A model generated the notes under the pieces. The model did no database searches. It was given only the letters and a program-made list of their open reading frames with translations, and had not been told where the DNA came from. Shown in pieces: positions 44,967 through 54,240 of a DNA stretch of 64,000 nt (position 1 is its first letter; the number at the start of each line of letters is the position of its first letter). Source of the DNA: Legionella lansingensis (lineage in GTDB: Bacteria > Pseudomonadota > Gammaproteobacteria > Legionellales > Legionellaceae); assembly GCF_900187355.1 (NCBI RefSeq), contig NZ_LT906451.1, forward strand, positions 2,353,001 through 2,417,000, in the 5' to 3' direction. A program made the position numbers and the translations under genes.

Positions 44967-45073
44967 TTTCTCCTTTTAAAATAGATAATATAGTAAGCAT
45001 ATAAAATTAAAAAAAACAATCTAGTATTCTTTGCATCAAGAATAGGGGGGCAAGCTAACAAAATAGTTTTTGT

Positions 45074-45086
45074 TCTATACTTTAAG
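45074..45086 (+). promoter_or_regulatory. Sigma-S-like -10 box
   Basis: TCTATACTTTAAG is close to the KCTATACTTAA consensus and lies 26 bases before the small peptide gene at 45112. Confidence 0.55.
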
Positions 45087-45111
45087 AAGTATTAATTACA
45101 AGGAGATAAAG

Positions 45112-45192
45112 ATGGGATATATTATAGCTTGGCTATTAGGTGTGCCATTAAGCATTCTCGTCTTAATTTGGCTCGTTTCACATATTTTTTAA
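45112..45192 (+). CDS. 26-residue single-span membrane peptide
   Basis: The peptide MGYIIAWLLGVPLSIL...LVSHIF is one membrane helix, like other tiny stress-cluster peptides. AAGGAGATAAAG directly precedes the ATG, and a sigma-S-like box stands 26 bases upstream. It ends 15 bp before the next membrane protein, so the two are likely cotranscribed. Confidence 0.75.
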   Translation: MGYIIAWLLGVPLSILVLIWLVSHIF

Positions 45193-45207
45193 TCACAAGG
45201 AATATTT

Positions 45208-45819
45208 ATGACTAGAGAAAAGGAATTAATAGTCGAATCAACAACACTAACCCCACCACTGAAGCGTATCTCATGGAGTGCTATTTTTATTGGCGCACTT
45301 GTGGGTGTGGGGCTAAGTTTTTTATTAAATCTTTTTGGCGTAGCGATAGGACTAAGTGCCTATTCAGTTAATAATGGTTCAACCACACTAGCCGTAGGCG
45401 GGCTTATTGGCATTATCATAGGAATTATTGCAGCGATGTTAGTCGCAGGTTATGCAGCAGGCTACCTTGGCCGAGGATATTGTCCACAACGAAATCTTGG
45501 AATACTTTACGGATTTGCCACCTGGACTGTTGCTTTACTTTTAAGTGCCGTAGTTACTGCACACTTCAGTCAATATGTACAAGGTTATACTCGTGCAGTA
45601 ACCAATACTGTTGTGGTTCCCGATAATTCGGTCTCTACACCTTCAGTAACCGTTGAGCCAAAATCTGAAGATGAAACAACTCAGTCTCAAGTTAATGTTA
45701 AAGTTACTCCTGAACAGTTAACTTGGGCGTCCTTTATAATTTTTGTGCTTTTCTTCATTGGGGCATTTGCAACGTGTGTAGGCGCTTGTTGGGGTATGTC
45801 CTGTAAAAGGATTGATTAG
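45208..45819 (+). CDS. Four-helix membrane protein, unknown
   Basis: This 203-residue protein has transmembrane segments at about 23-47, 57-82, 92-115 and 170-195. A soluble Thr/Val/Ser-rich loop lies between the last two (about 120-165), presumably periplasmic. Gly-rich helices (IGALVGVGLSF, VGGLIGIIIGIIAA) recall small TIGR04086/YrzE-type proteins. It is second in a transcript after the 26-residue peptide, closed by a strong terminator. Confidence 0.75.
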   Translation: MTREKELIVESTTLTPPLKRISWSAIFIGALVGVGLSFLLNLFGVAIGLSAYSVNNGSTTLAVGGLIGIIIGIIAAMLVAGYAAGYLGRGYCPQRNLGILYGFATWTVALLLSAVVTAHFSQYVQGYTRAVTNTVVVPDNSVSTPSVTVEPKSEDETTQSQVNVKVTPEQLTWASFIIFVLFFIGAFATCVGACWGMSCKRID

Positions 45820-45822
45820 AAT

Positions 45823-45855
45823 AAACCCAGGTCAACTTTGACCTGGGTTTTTCAT
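45823..45855 (+). terminator. Strong Rho-independent terminator
   Basis: AAACCCAGGTCAA pairs with TTGACCTGGGTTT across a two-to-four-base loop (45823-45850) and runs into TTTCATC. Confidence 0.9.
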
Positions 45856-46043
45856 CTTAGTCTATCATACTTCAAACTTAAATTGTTCTTAAATTCTGCG
45901 ATTACGATTTACTGGGTAACCATTTATGTCCATAATTGAGCCATCTATCTCAATTAGGATGGTCATTTATTACATGGGAAAATGATATTTAAAGCAATAC
46001 TCATTAAAAACGGTAAGGTTTATTAAACTTTAAAGTATATATT

Positions 46044-47312
46044 TTACCCAGAAAAATAGAAATAGATTAATAATAACGCTGCCAGTGTCATAAGTACTAA
46101 GGCGATAAAACCGAAGATATTAGACCATTTCCCATTGGTAAATTTCCCCATAATCTTTTTGTTATTAGCAAGATGAAGTATTACAGCAATGAGTAAGGGA
46201 GCGGTTAAGCCATATAAAATTGCAGTATAAAGTAGTGCCTGAAAGGGATTTAATTCTATAAAATCAATACCTAACCCTAACAGCAAAGCTACTATTATTA
46301 TTAAATAAAAACACTTTGCTTTATAAAATTGTTTATCTAGCCCACTTTTCCAACCGAACAACGTTGTTAGGGTGTAAGAAAGGCACCCGCCTAATACAGG
46401 AATAGCTAAGAATCCTGTTCCAATCACCCCTAGAGCAAAAAGAAGATATGATAATTTTCCGGCTAGAGGCTCCAAAGCTTTTGCTGCTTGCTCGACTGTT
46501 TCAATGTTGGTGATTCCCTCTTTAAACAAGATAGTACCCGTTGTGAAAATGATAAAGTACATAACCAAATTCGAACTCAACATTCCAAATGCAACATCTT
46601 TGTTCATGTGTTTAATATCACGTCTCCCAACCATTATCCCTACTGATTTATCATAATTTTCAGCTTCCATAGTGGCTTGCCAAAAAAACAAATAAGGCGA
46701 AATAGTGGTACCTAAAATAGCTACCAAAATACTTAAGTATTCTTTATTGAATTGAATGGTTGGAACAAAGGTATGCTTTAATACTTCTATCCAATTTTGT
46801 TGTATAAGAAAAGGAATAATAAGATATAGCAGTAAAGATAAGCATAAATATTTTAATACAGCGACTATCTTTTTATACGATAAAAAAATAATCAAGAATA
46901 TAAGGATTAAGGTAAAAAAAAGAGAAAATAGATAAGCAGGAATTATCGGCATTACTAAATTCGCCACAGCTCCCATGCCTGCAATGTCGGCACCAATATT
47001 AAGGATAATGGCAGGAGCCGTGAAGAGCACAGTAATACCTAAAATGGGCTTGGGATAGTGTTTTTTTATGTTAGTTGCTAATCCTTTCGAGGTTACTATG
47101 CCAATTCTTGCACACATCTCTTGTATAGCAAGCATGAGAGGAAAGGTGATTAATGCTGTCCAAAGGGTTAATAACCCGAATTGGGCACCAGCTTGAGAAT
47201 AAGTCGCAATTCCTGAAGGGTCATCATCACTGGCGCCTGTAATAAGACCGGGACCCAATCGCTTAAAAAACCTTAATACTCTCTTTGTTCGAGAAGGTTT
47301 TTCTTTTACCAT
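46044..47312 (-). CDS. Nramp-related divalent metal transporter
   Basis: This 422-residue protein has about eleven transmembrane helices. The helix-1 binding motif reads DDDPSGIATYSQ in place of the classical DPGN, and the helix-6 position reads ISPYLFFWQ where true Nramp has the metal-binding Ala/Met-Pro-His motif. Loss of the methionine ligand favours hard ions, as in Nramp-related Mg transporters, or an uncharacterised substrate. It is monocistronic; the 417 bp upstream gap (47313-47729) shows nothing I can call. Confidence 0.88.
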   Translation of the reverse strand: MVKEKPSRTKRVLRFFKRLGPGLITGASDDDPSGIATYSQAGAQFGLLTLWTALITFPLMLAIQEMCARIGIVTSKGLATNIKKHYPKPILGITVLFTAPAIILNIGADIAGMGAVANLVMPIIPAYLFSLFFTLILIFLIIFLSYKKIVAVLKYLCLSLLLYLIIPFLIQQNWIEVLKHTFVPTIQFNKEYLSILVAILGTTISPYLFFWQATMEAENYDKSVGIMVGRRDIKHMNKDVAFGMLSSNLVMYFIIFTTGTILFKEGITNIETVEQAAKALEPLAGKLSYLLFALGVIGTGFLAIPVLGGCLSYTLTTLFGWKSGLDKQFYKAKCFYLIIIVALLLGLGIDFIELNPFQALLYTAILYGLTAPLLIAVILHLANNKKIMGKFTNGKWSNIFGFIALVLMTLAALLLIYFYFSG

Positions 47313-47729
47313 CCTATTTGCTTCCTATGATCCAACTCACACTATTCCATCTCGCTTAAGAGATGCTATATTTTAAAAGATTCCTTCAGAGAATGTTTTC
47401 ATTTTATCATAAATAAATTAGATAATAATTTGATGGCAAAGTCATGAATTCTTTATCTAAGATTTAAGAAATTCTCTTATTACTTCATAGTATGCCAAGC
47501 TCCTATTGTTAATAACAGACAAGATTTATTATTAAAATGTGTTTATAAATTTTCTGAAGTACTGCATCCCTCGCATTCCAATGCTTATATTTATTATGAT
47601 TCCGCATAGACATGGATCATTTCTTCTGTAAAAATTAAAAACTATACCAGATACATCGTAATGGAATTGTTTAATAAGATGAGTTCTTGGTGTAATTATG
47701 GATAATTGATTGTAATTCGGAGGTATTTT

Positions 47730-47960
47730 ATGACAAACCAAGATACAATAGAGCTGGAAAAGACATACGGTTCATTGGCAGTGGCAAATAAATTACGACG
47801 CATAGCAGATGCTATTGAGCAAAACAAAGGATTTCAAATACAAATCAACAAACAACGTATTTATGTGCCAGTAGATGTTTATGTTGAATTTGAGTATGAA
47901 GAGGAGGGTGATGAATATGAGCTTGCAATAGAAATGAAGTGGAAAAAAAATAAAGGTTAG
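47730..47960 (+). CDS. Amphi-Trp domain protein
   Basis: This 76-residue protein reads ELEKTYGSLAVANKLRRIADAIEQNKGFQIQINKQRIYVP and ends in an acidic strand plus EMKWKKNKG. That is the amphi-Trp domain layout, with the typical Trp near the C-terminus. GGAGG sits seven bases before the ATG at 47730; the longer frame from 47706 is rejected. Confidence 0.85.
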   Translation: MTNQDTIELEKTYGSLAVANKLRRIADAIEQNKGFQIQINKQRIYVPVDVYVEFEYEEEGDEYELAIEMKWKKNKG

Positions 47961-48302
47961 TTTTTCTTGCAAGGTTTCTTGCTGATTACTCTTTTGCACT
48001 TGATTATTTTGTTTCGCCTCAAGGGCTATGGCTGCTATTATCATAGTCATAAGAGTAACGAAGATTAAATAGGAAGTAGTTTCTTTTTCATCTAAATCTC
48101 CTTTCTAAATTGGGATATCAAAAATTCAAGTTTCTTGAATTTCTAAAGTTCTCTTTCGCTTTATTTTAGTGCAAAAGAGTATTTCATATGCCAAGGCACA
48201 TAATATATGTGCCCCTCATACTTGCAAAGCATCTTTACCCTACTATTCGAAATAATTGTCATTTCTTGTTAAAAGCAAATAAATGCAGAATCCAACTCAA
48301 TT
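47961..48302. other. Intergenic region, possible broken leader gene
   Basis: On the minus strand AAGGAGATTTAG precedes an ATG at about 48091 that opens MKKK but meets a stop after eight codons. In the next frame TSYLIFVTLMTMIIAAIAL looks like a signal peptide. A one-base slip in the A-run would join them, so a frameshifted small exported protein is possible. Nothing else is visible. Confidence 0.3.
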
Positions 48303-48929
48303 TTACTCATCAAAAAATATGACCTCGCCAGAAGAAACATCGTACAAACCGCCAACTATTTTAATGGCTCTTTGCTCCTTTAGCTCCTTTATAATACTAC
48401 TTTTATTCAGAATATTTTGAATGCTATTTTTGATATTAATTGTGGCAACTTCATTGACATAAGCGAGATTACTTCCGGTTCGATTTTCTTTAAATGTTTT
48501 TTCCTGGTGGACTGCCGGTTTTATTTTTTCTAAAAGCTGAGTCAAATACCCCAACTGAGCATCATCACAAGCCCCTTTTATTGCACCACAATTGGTATGG
48601 CCTAGCACTACAATTAATTTAGATCCAGCTACTTTGCATGCGAATTCTAAACTACCAATAATATCATCATTCACAATATTACCAGCAACTCTAATACTAA
48701 AAATATCTCCTAGACCTTGGTCAAATATTAATTCTGCTGGTGTTCGTGAATCAATACAACTGAGGATTGTGGCGAAAGGATATTGCCCATCTGCTGTTTC
48801 ATTTACTTGTTGCAGTAGATTTCGATTAAATCGCAAGTTTTGCATAAACCGTTGATTTCCCTTTTGCAGCAAATCAATTGCTTGGTCTGGGGTGATATTA
48901 TGTTGATCTTTTTTACTAATCGTTTTCAT
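48303..48929 (-). CDS. Beta-class carbonic anhydrase
   Basis: This 208-residue enzyme has the zinc ligands and dyad in place: Cys58, Asp60 and Arg62 in SCIDSRTP, and His111 and Cys114 in GHTNCGAIKGA. It interconverts CO2 and bicarbonate. No signal peptide is seen, so it is cytosolic. It lies 20 bp after the bestrophin gene on the same strand, so the two form an operon linking bicarbonate formation with an anion channel. Confidence 0.93.
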   Translation of the reverse strand: MKTISKKDQHNITPDQAIDLLQKGNQRFMQNLRFNRNLLQQVNETADGQYPFATILSCIDSRTPAELIFDQGLGDIFSIRVAGNIVNDDIIGSLEFACKVAGSKLIVVLGHTNCGAIKGACDDAQLGYLTQLLEKIKPAVHQEKTFKENRTGSNLAYVNEVATINIKNSIQNILNKSSIIKELKEQRAIKIVGGLYDVSSGEVIFFDE

Positions 48930-48949
48930 AAATGCTCCAATCCAATAAT

Positions 48950-49852
48950 TTAATTATTTACCTTGCTTTTTTTAATTTCCATAACGTTATTCTCTATGGT
49001 GCTACAAATATCATTCAGAGGTAAATGGCTCAAATTCTCAATTGAAAAAGGGTTTTGTAGCTCTACTCCTATTTGGTCTAATGAAAAAAGAGCATAGGCG
49101 ACCAAAGTCACGATAATAGGATTAATATATGCAGAATAATTAACTAGAGCCACTGGAAGTATAATCAAAAATAAAAGAATAAATCGACGTGATTTAATTG
49201 CCATCACAAAAGGCATGGGCGTTTTTAATATCCGTTCGCATGCCCCTTGACAATCCAAAACTGTTTGACGAAGCTCTTCTGCTTTCAAAAAAGAAAACTG
49301 ATTTAATTCACCAGTTTCTTGCTTTTGAGACAACATTGAAGCCAGCTTTGATGAGATTAAATTAGGTTTGTGTTGCCACTGCTGCAATTCGGCATATGTA
49401 TCATTACATAATAAATGTTTTACTTCTTCTATGGAGGTAATTCCCCTAAGACTGTTTTTCATAAGATAGGGCATTGCCGCAATTAGGCCAAGAATTTTAT
49501 CTATCTCGCCTCTATTTGAAGAATCTACGTAACTTATTATAATAATTGCCAGATTCCTACTACAATTAACCACATTACCCCATAGTTTTCTTGCTTCCCA
49601 CCAGCGATCGTATCCCGCATTTACACGAAAAACTAAAATTAATCCCATAATTACCCCTGCGTACTCAAAAGGGCTTATAGGAAGAGACAACCAGGGAATA
49701 AAAATACTTAGTAAAGAAATAAAACACGAATAAACACATACTGCCAAAACCTTTTTCCATACTCTAGGAGTAACCGAACCATGAATGGCAAGCGCACATT
49801 CCATGAAATTAGGATATTCATATTGATTTATAATTTTTTTATTTTCTTTCAT
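48950..49852 (-). CDS. Bestrophin family anion channel
   Basis: This 300-residue protein has four helices and the family strings SPFEYAGVIMGLILVFRVNAGYDRWWEARKLWG and IGVELQNPFSIEN. Bacterial bestrophins form pentameric channels, often for chloride or bicarbonate. ATG at 49852 has AGGTG upstream; GTG at 49864 is the alternative. The pairing with carbonic anhydrase suggests bicarbonate handling or pH homeostasis. Confidence 0.9.
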   Translation of the reverse strand: MKENKKIINQYEYPNFMECALAIHGSVTPRVWKKVLAVCVYSCFISLLSIFIPWLSLPISPFEYAGVIMGLILVFRVNAGYDRWWEARKLWGNVVNCSRNLAIIIISYVDSSNRGEIDKILGLIAAMPYLMKNSLRGITSIEEVKHLLCNDTYAELQQWQHKPNLISSKLASMLSQKQETGELNQFSFLKAEELRQTVLDCQGACERILKTPMPFVMAIKSRRFILLFLIILPVALVNYSAYINPIIVTLVAYALFSLDQIGVELQNPFSIENLSHLPLNDICSTIENNVMEIKKSKVNN

Positions 49853-49864
49853 AGCAATTCGCAC

Positions 49865-50242
49865 CTAATTTATGCCTAAAAACTCCTGGTTGCTTTGCAT
49901 AATACAGTTAAAAATGAACATCGATTAACACTCGATAAATTCTTTATCTTTCAACAATACTTTTTCGTTGTTCGAAAGCTTATCAAGGTGGAATTCAATT
50001 GCCCATGAGTATAAAACAGAACGAAATGTTATTTGAACCGATGACATAGCTTAGATCCTCTTAATTTTAAATTAATTTTTAAAAATAAAGCAAAAAATTT
50101 TCAATTTAATAGTAAGAGATGAAATGTAAATTTTACTTCCTAAGAGGTTGTTATTAATCCTCCTCATCATAAAACATTGATACTGTTAATATGGATTATT
50201 TGCTCTAATTTCAAGATGATTTTTAAATAATTTTTAGGTAAA
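49865..50242. other. Intergenic region
   Basis: This is 380 bp of AT-rich sequence between the bestrophin gene and an ISL3 fragment. I see no gene, hairpin or repeat in it. Confidence 0.5.
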
Positions 50243-50640
50243 TTACCATTCAATCCCAATAATTCCTAATGAAACAATGCTGTTAAAATCAACTTTTGTC
50301 TCAATATGCTTATCAATCACCCGCCTCAATGCGTGGTAATCTACCCTCTCATTGCGACTTCTATCTGCAACAGTTGAATTAACCAATTCAAACAAAAGGT
50401 GCTGTTCATAAGATTTGGTAAACTTGCCGTTAATGTCATGCCAGTCAAGGCGTTGCGTTGTGGTTGGCCCTCCATCGCAGTAAGGACATCGACCTCGTCG
50501 TGGTGTAATTTCAATGGTGGTTTCTTTGCCTAAAATGGGTAAATAGCGCAGTTGTAATAGGCGACCATTGCCGGGAGGACGCGAGCGGAGTCTACTTTGG
50601 GCGCTCAACTCAAAGATGCGTAGAGCCTCTTTTTTTCAAT
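50243..50640 (-). pseudogene. ISL3-family transposase remnant
   Basis: The 121-codon frame holds the ISL3 zinc-ribbon region (RGRCPYCDGGPTTTQRLDWHD) and following helices but stops after LGIIGIEW, where the DDE core should begin. Upstream on the same strand GGCTCTACGC (about 50624-50633) looks like the IS end joined directly to mid-gene sequence, so the element is internally deleted on both sides. Confidence 0.8.
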
Positions 50641-50745
50641 TACTCCCGTATACAACTTTCAACCGTAACTCACAATCTTTCTTAATATTATGTTAATTTT
50701 TAATCTATAAGATATATTTAAATTCATTTAGATTGGTTATTAACT

Positions 50746-52650
50746 ATGTTGCGTGTTTTTCGTTCTAAGAGAAAAATTGATGAGATAACTCCTGATGAGT
50801 TACAACCCTCAGAGAAGAATGAGGGGATTAAGAAACAAAAAATTAATTCTGCCGAAAGAAAACAAGAAAGGCTCGAATGGCTCAAGCGTGTAAACTACTC
50901 CCAAAAGAGAGATGAGGTTATAGCAGCTTCTTCAGAGGCCAAACGATTAAAGGCAGCCTTAGAAGCCGATTCAGAGAATGAACAAAATATCGGGGAATTT
51001 GGTGATACACTGAGACGATTATCACGGGCTCTTCAAGAATATGATCAATGTTTAGCAACAAGGTCAGAGACAGGATTCAAAAATTTTCTTAAACAGCAAA
51101 TAAATTATGACTCTATTAAAGCTTTATCGGTTTCCTCGGAGCTTCTGCTTCAAGCTGCAAATGAGAAGAAACAAAAAATTAATTCTGATCAAAGAAAACA
51201 AGAAAGGAATGAATGGCTAAAACAAGTAAACTATTCTCAGAAGAGAGATGAAGTCATAGCGGCTTATTCAGCCGTTCTGAAATATTCAAAGGCAGCTTTA
51301 GAATCCGATACTAACGAAAGACAAAACAATGAAAAACTTGATGATGCATTGAGGAAATTAGCTCAGGCTCTTCAACAATATGACGAATGTTTAGTATCTA
51401 GTCCCAGTATGAAATTCAAAAATTTTCTTAAAGAGAAAATGGAATATAACCGCATAAGAGCACTATCGGCCTCCTCTGACTTACTACTTCAAATTGTAAG
51501 CAAAATAGCATCAGTTAGAAATACCATAGCCACGGAAGCTGAAATTGTTGATAGATTTAAGCGAGAAATTGAACAAATAATCGAGGAGAGATTTAAAAAT
51601 TTAGAGGATTTTAACGAAGAAGATATTGTCGTTGCAAATCAATTACTACATATACAAATGCAAATGAATAGTATAGTGGATTTATCAAAAAATGCTTGCA
51701 ATGAAATTCGTTTCTCATTGCAAAAAAATCATGCAATTGTGTCTATTTTTAGCCAAGAAAATACAGTCTATGATAAATTAATTGATCTTTTGTCAACGCC
51801 ACTTAGACAACTACAGCATAATAATGCGGAAAAATTTTTTGAAAAAGCCCAAGAAATGAAAAAACAATATGGCTTATATCAAAAAATGTGCGTGATTTAC
51901 GCAAAATTACCACCGCGAAATCCTTACGTAAATTACTTTCAAAGACAAATTGAATTAGTCAAGCAAAATATCATCGATCTTAAAATAGAACTTAGAAAAA
52001 TGGGTAAGCAAGAATCCGTTTCGACACAAACTATTCCAGCTCTATCATTCTTTGCTAAAACGATGAGTCAAGTTGCTCTGAATACTCCAATTACCACTTG
52101 GGAACGGCACACGGATACCTCAAATCAGGAATTTTTCTTAAAACATTTTCTTAATGATAGGTGGATTAAGTCTGCTCTTCAATCATTAAAGAAGGAGGCA
52201 TTTAATATTTCCTTTTTAGAATATCTTGAAAACGGAGAATACAAGATTCTTTTCGCTATTTCTGGATCTAATGATGCTCTTTCCGATCCTTACCATACTC
52301 AAAAAAGAAATATGAAAGGCATTAACGGCTTGGTGACTGACTGGGTAAAGAGCTGGAACAAAGAGCACCCAGGCATTACTTTCCAATATGTAGAATCTTA
52401 TAACGGAAGTAATTTGGGCATGGACGACGGTTTTTGGTACTGTTCAGAGCCTAAATTGTCAATAGAATATAGCAAAATGAGACGAACGAGAGCACCACAA
52501 GAACGAATTGGGCAAAATAATTGGAGCATTGATCCCACAACGTTCTCAGCACAAGAACAAGATGCTTGCACTCGCCATTGTCAGCCCAGGCAGCGGGAAT
52601 TGCTTGAGTATAGTGCAAGACCGGGTAGCCCCCTGCGGGTTGTTAATTAA
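50746..52650 (+). CDS. Coiled-coil protein with duplicated segment and deaminase-like C-terminus; effector candidate
   Basis: This 634-residue protein has no signal peptide. Residues about 29-140 and 143-255 are a tandem duplication (both contain WLKxVNYSQKRDEVIAA and FKNFLK). A helical coiled region follows to about 430. The C-terminal part (about 480-620) shows a strand YKILFAISGSND, then Cys566-Ser-Glu568 in WYCSEPKLSIEY, and Cys608 and Cys612 in DACTRHC. C-x-E plus C-x(2-4)-C is the zinc site of the deaminase superfamily, and CSEPK-type motifs are typical of bacterial toxin deaminases. It sits between transposon fragments. The deaminase call is motif-based and unproven. Confidence 0.7.
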   Translation: MLRVFRSKRKIDEITPDELQPSEKNEGIKKQKINSAERKQERLEWLKRVNYSQKRDEVIAASSEAKRLKAALEADSENEQNIGEFGDTLRRLSRALQEYDQCLATRSETGFKNFLKQQINYDSIKALSVSSELLLQAANEKKQKINSDQRKQERNEWLKQVNYSQKRDEVIAAYSAVLKYSKAALESDTNERQNNEKLDDALRKLAQALQQYDECLVSSPSMKFKNFLKEKMEYNRIRALSASSDLLLQIVSKIASVRNTIATEAEIVDRFKREIEQIIEERFKNLEDFNEEDIVVANQLLHIQMQMNSIVDLSKNACNEIRFSLQKNHAIVSIFSQENTVYDKLIDLLSTPLRQLQHNNAEKFFEKAQEMKKQYGLYQKMCVIYAKLPPRNPYVNYFQRQIELVKQNIIDLKIELRKMGKQESVSTQTIPALSFFAKTMSQVALNTPITTWERHTDTSNQEFFLKHFLNDRWIKSALQSLKKEAFNISFLEYLENGEYKILFAISGSNDALSDPYHTQKRNMKGINGLVTDWVKSWNKEHPGITFQYVESYNGSNLGMDDGFWYCSEPKLSIEYSKMRRTRAPQERIGQNNWSIDPTTFSAQEQDACTRHCQPRQRELLEYSARPGSPLRVVN

Positions 52651-52729
52651 CTCTTGTGAGGCTGGAAAATATTTTTTTGTTGTTTTAATATATTAGACAA
52701 TTTGATTTATTATCACTCATGGATTAAGT

Positions 52730-53647
52730 ATGTTTCGTTGTAGTTCGGGGACTTTTTTTGAAGAAAAATCGAACACATTTTTCGTTATTCTCAAGGAATT
52801 GCAAGAAGCAAAACCTGATGATATTTTAACTAAAATTCAAAATTTTGTTTCGCTATATGAAAAAGGTGAGTTCGATAATTATTTTACGGATGCAAAATTA
52901 CAAAATATTTTCAGTGACTTGATTTCATTGCATAGCGAAATGCTTACTGAAATTGGCTTTGCTTCAGGAAAACAAGTTCCTCTTACCCAATTAAATCCAT
53001 TACAGCAATTATTAGGGGTTTATTATCTATCACTAGCCTTAAAGGAAATAAAATCGACTAATCCAGATAAATGTTTTAATGAAAAAGCAACTAAACTATT
53101 GCACAAAGCAGCGGACTCATCTATTCAGGCTATTTTATTTTTGCGACCTTTATATTTTCTGAAATGTTTAGAACATAATCCTTCTTTCGCTGCAGAAGAA
53201 GTGAATCAATTTGCTTCTCATTTGGGTGAAAAATATAAATCACCCGGGTATCTTCTCTATGGCGAGCTTTTAATGTATCTTTGCCAAAGATTAATTAAGA
53301 TAAAGAATTTAACCCCATCTTCTCCTATTAATTCCGAGAAAATTTATCGACTCTTTCATGATGCTGTATTAAATTTGTATGTTGGTGAATTTTTGCAGAC
53401 TATTTCCCCTAATGAAATAAACAATGCCTATGGGATTACTACCGGAGATTTACCTTTTGCGCGTGAGCTATTCTTATATTCCAATGGTGCTACTACAATC
53501 ACGGATTTTTGTAGAGAAATGAGAAAAGGAATGAATATTGGAGTCGATATCTCTGGAATAAAAAATGAAGCAAAAAAAATCGCTGAAATTATCGTGGCCA
53601 GGCAGTGTTTAGAACTCACCTGCACATCGGAATCTTATAGTTTGTAG
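52730..53647 (+). CDS. Helical protein of unknown function; effector candidate
   Basis: This 305-residue protein is predicted almost all-helical, with no signal peptide or membrane helix. It begins MFRCSSGTFFEEKSNTFF and may belong to the DUF5630-type Legionella-restricted proteins, an assignment from memory and uncertain. Low GC, an 80 bp gap to the coiled-coil gene on the same strand and the flanking transposon scars suggest that both arrived together. Confidence 0.65.
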   Translation: MFRCSSGTFFEEKSNTFFVILKELQEAKPDDILTKIQNFVSLYEKGEFDNYFTDAKLQNIFSDLISLHSEMLTEIGFASGKQVPLTQLNPLQQLLGVYYLSLALKEIKSTNPDKCFNEKATKLLHKAADSSIQAILFLRPLYFLKCLEHNPSFAAEEVNQFASHLGEKYKSPGYLLYGELLMYLCQRLIKIKNLTPSSPINSEKIYRLFHDAVLNLYVGEFLQTISPNEINNAYGITTGDLPFARELFLYSNGATTITDFCREMRKGMNIGVDISGIKNEAKKIAEIIVARQCLELTCTSESYSL

Positions 53648-53754
53648 CCGTTAATAGGTTTTTTATACTAAAAATCATTTCAAGTATCTTAAATTTTAAA
53701 AAAGATTTACTGCAGATTAACCCGTGTTGAAAAGGATCTAAATTGAAAATTCAT

Positions 53755-53883
53755 GGCTCTACCCTGAAAACGGGGGCACTTTAATCGAGTTAGTATAGAC
53801 TAACCCTTTGATTTCGCAGTCAAAAGGAGATTAAGTGCCGAGGAAAGATGTTATCCTAAATTTACCAGGTTTTGCTATCAAAA
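53755..53883 (+). pseudogene. 5' end of an ISL3-type element
   Basis: GGCTCTACCCTGAAAACGGG marks the left IS end. AAGGAG then precedes GTG at 53835, opening PRKDVILNLPGFAIK, the standard start of ISL3 transposases. The frame is cut at 53883 by the IS481 end. Confidence 0.65.
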
Positions 53884-54240
53884 TGTCCTTATCGAGACAT
53901 AGGTAACAAAATATTCCGGAGACATAGGTTACACTCATAGGCATTTCAGGAGAAGTGAATGCCTTGGAAGGAGTGTAATAAAGTGGATGAAAAGATAAAA
54001 TTTGTAGCAAGATTGTTAGATGGCGAGCAAATGTCTACTTTATGCCAAGAATTCGGTATTTCCCGAAAAACCGGGTATAAAATTTATGATCGCTATAAAC
54101 ATAGTGGATTAGAAGGGTTAAATGATCGGAGTAGAGACCGCATCGATATGCTAATCAACTTCCATTCCAGCTGGAAAAAGAAATATTAAACGTTAAAAAA
54201 GAAAAACCTTCATGGGGCGCGCGCCTAAGATTCGAGAAAA
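53884..54240 (+). pseudogene. IS481-family remnant inserted in the ISL3 element
   Basis: TGTCCTTATCGAGACATAGG at 53884 is the left end. The gene (ATG 53959) encodes the HTH part, FVARLLDGEQMSTLCQEFG and SRKTGYKIYDRYKHSGLEGL. A frameshift near 54135 moves the sequence PHRYANQLPFQLEKEIL to another frame, and the copy stops at PKIREK where a REP arm begins. The DDE core is missing. Confidence 0.8.
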
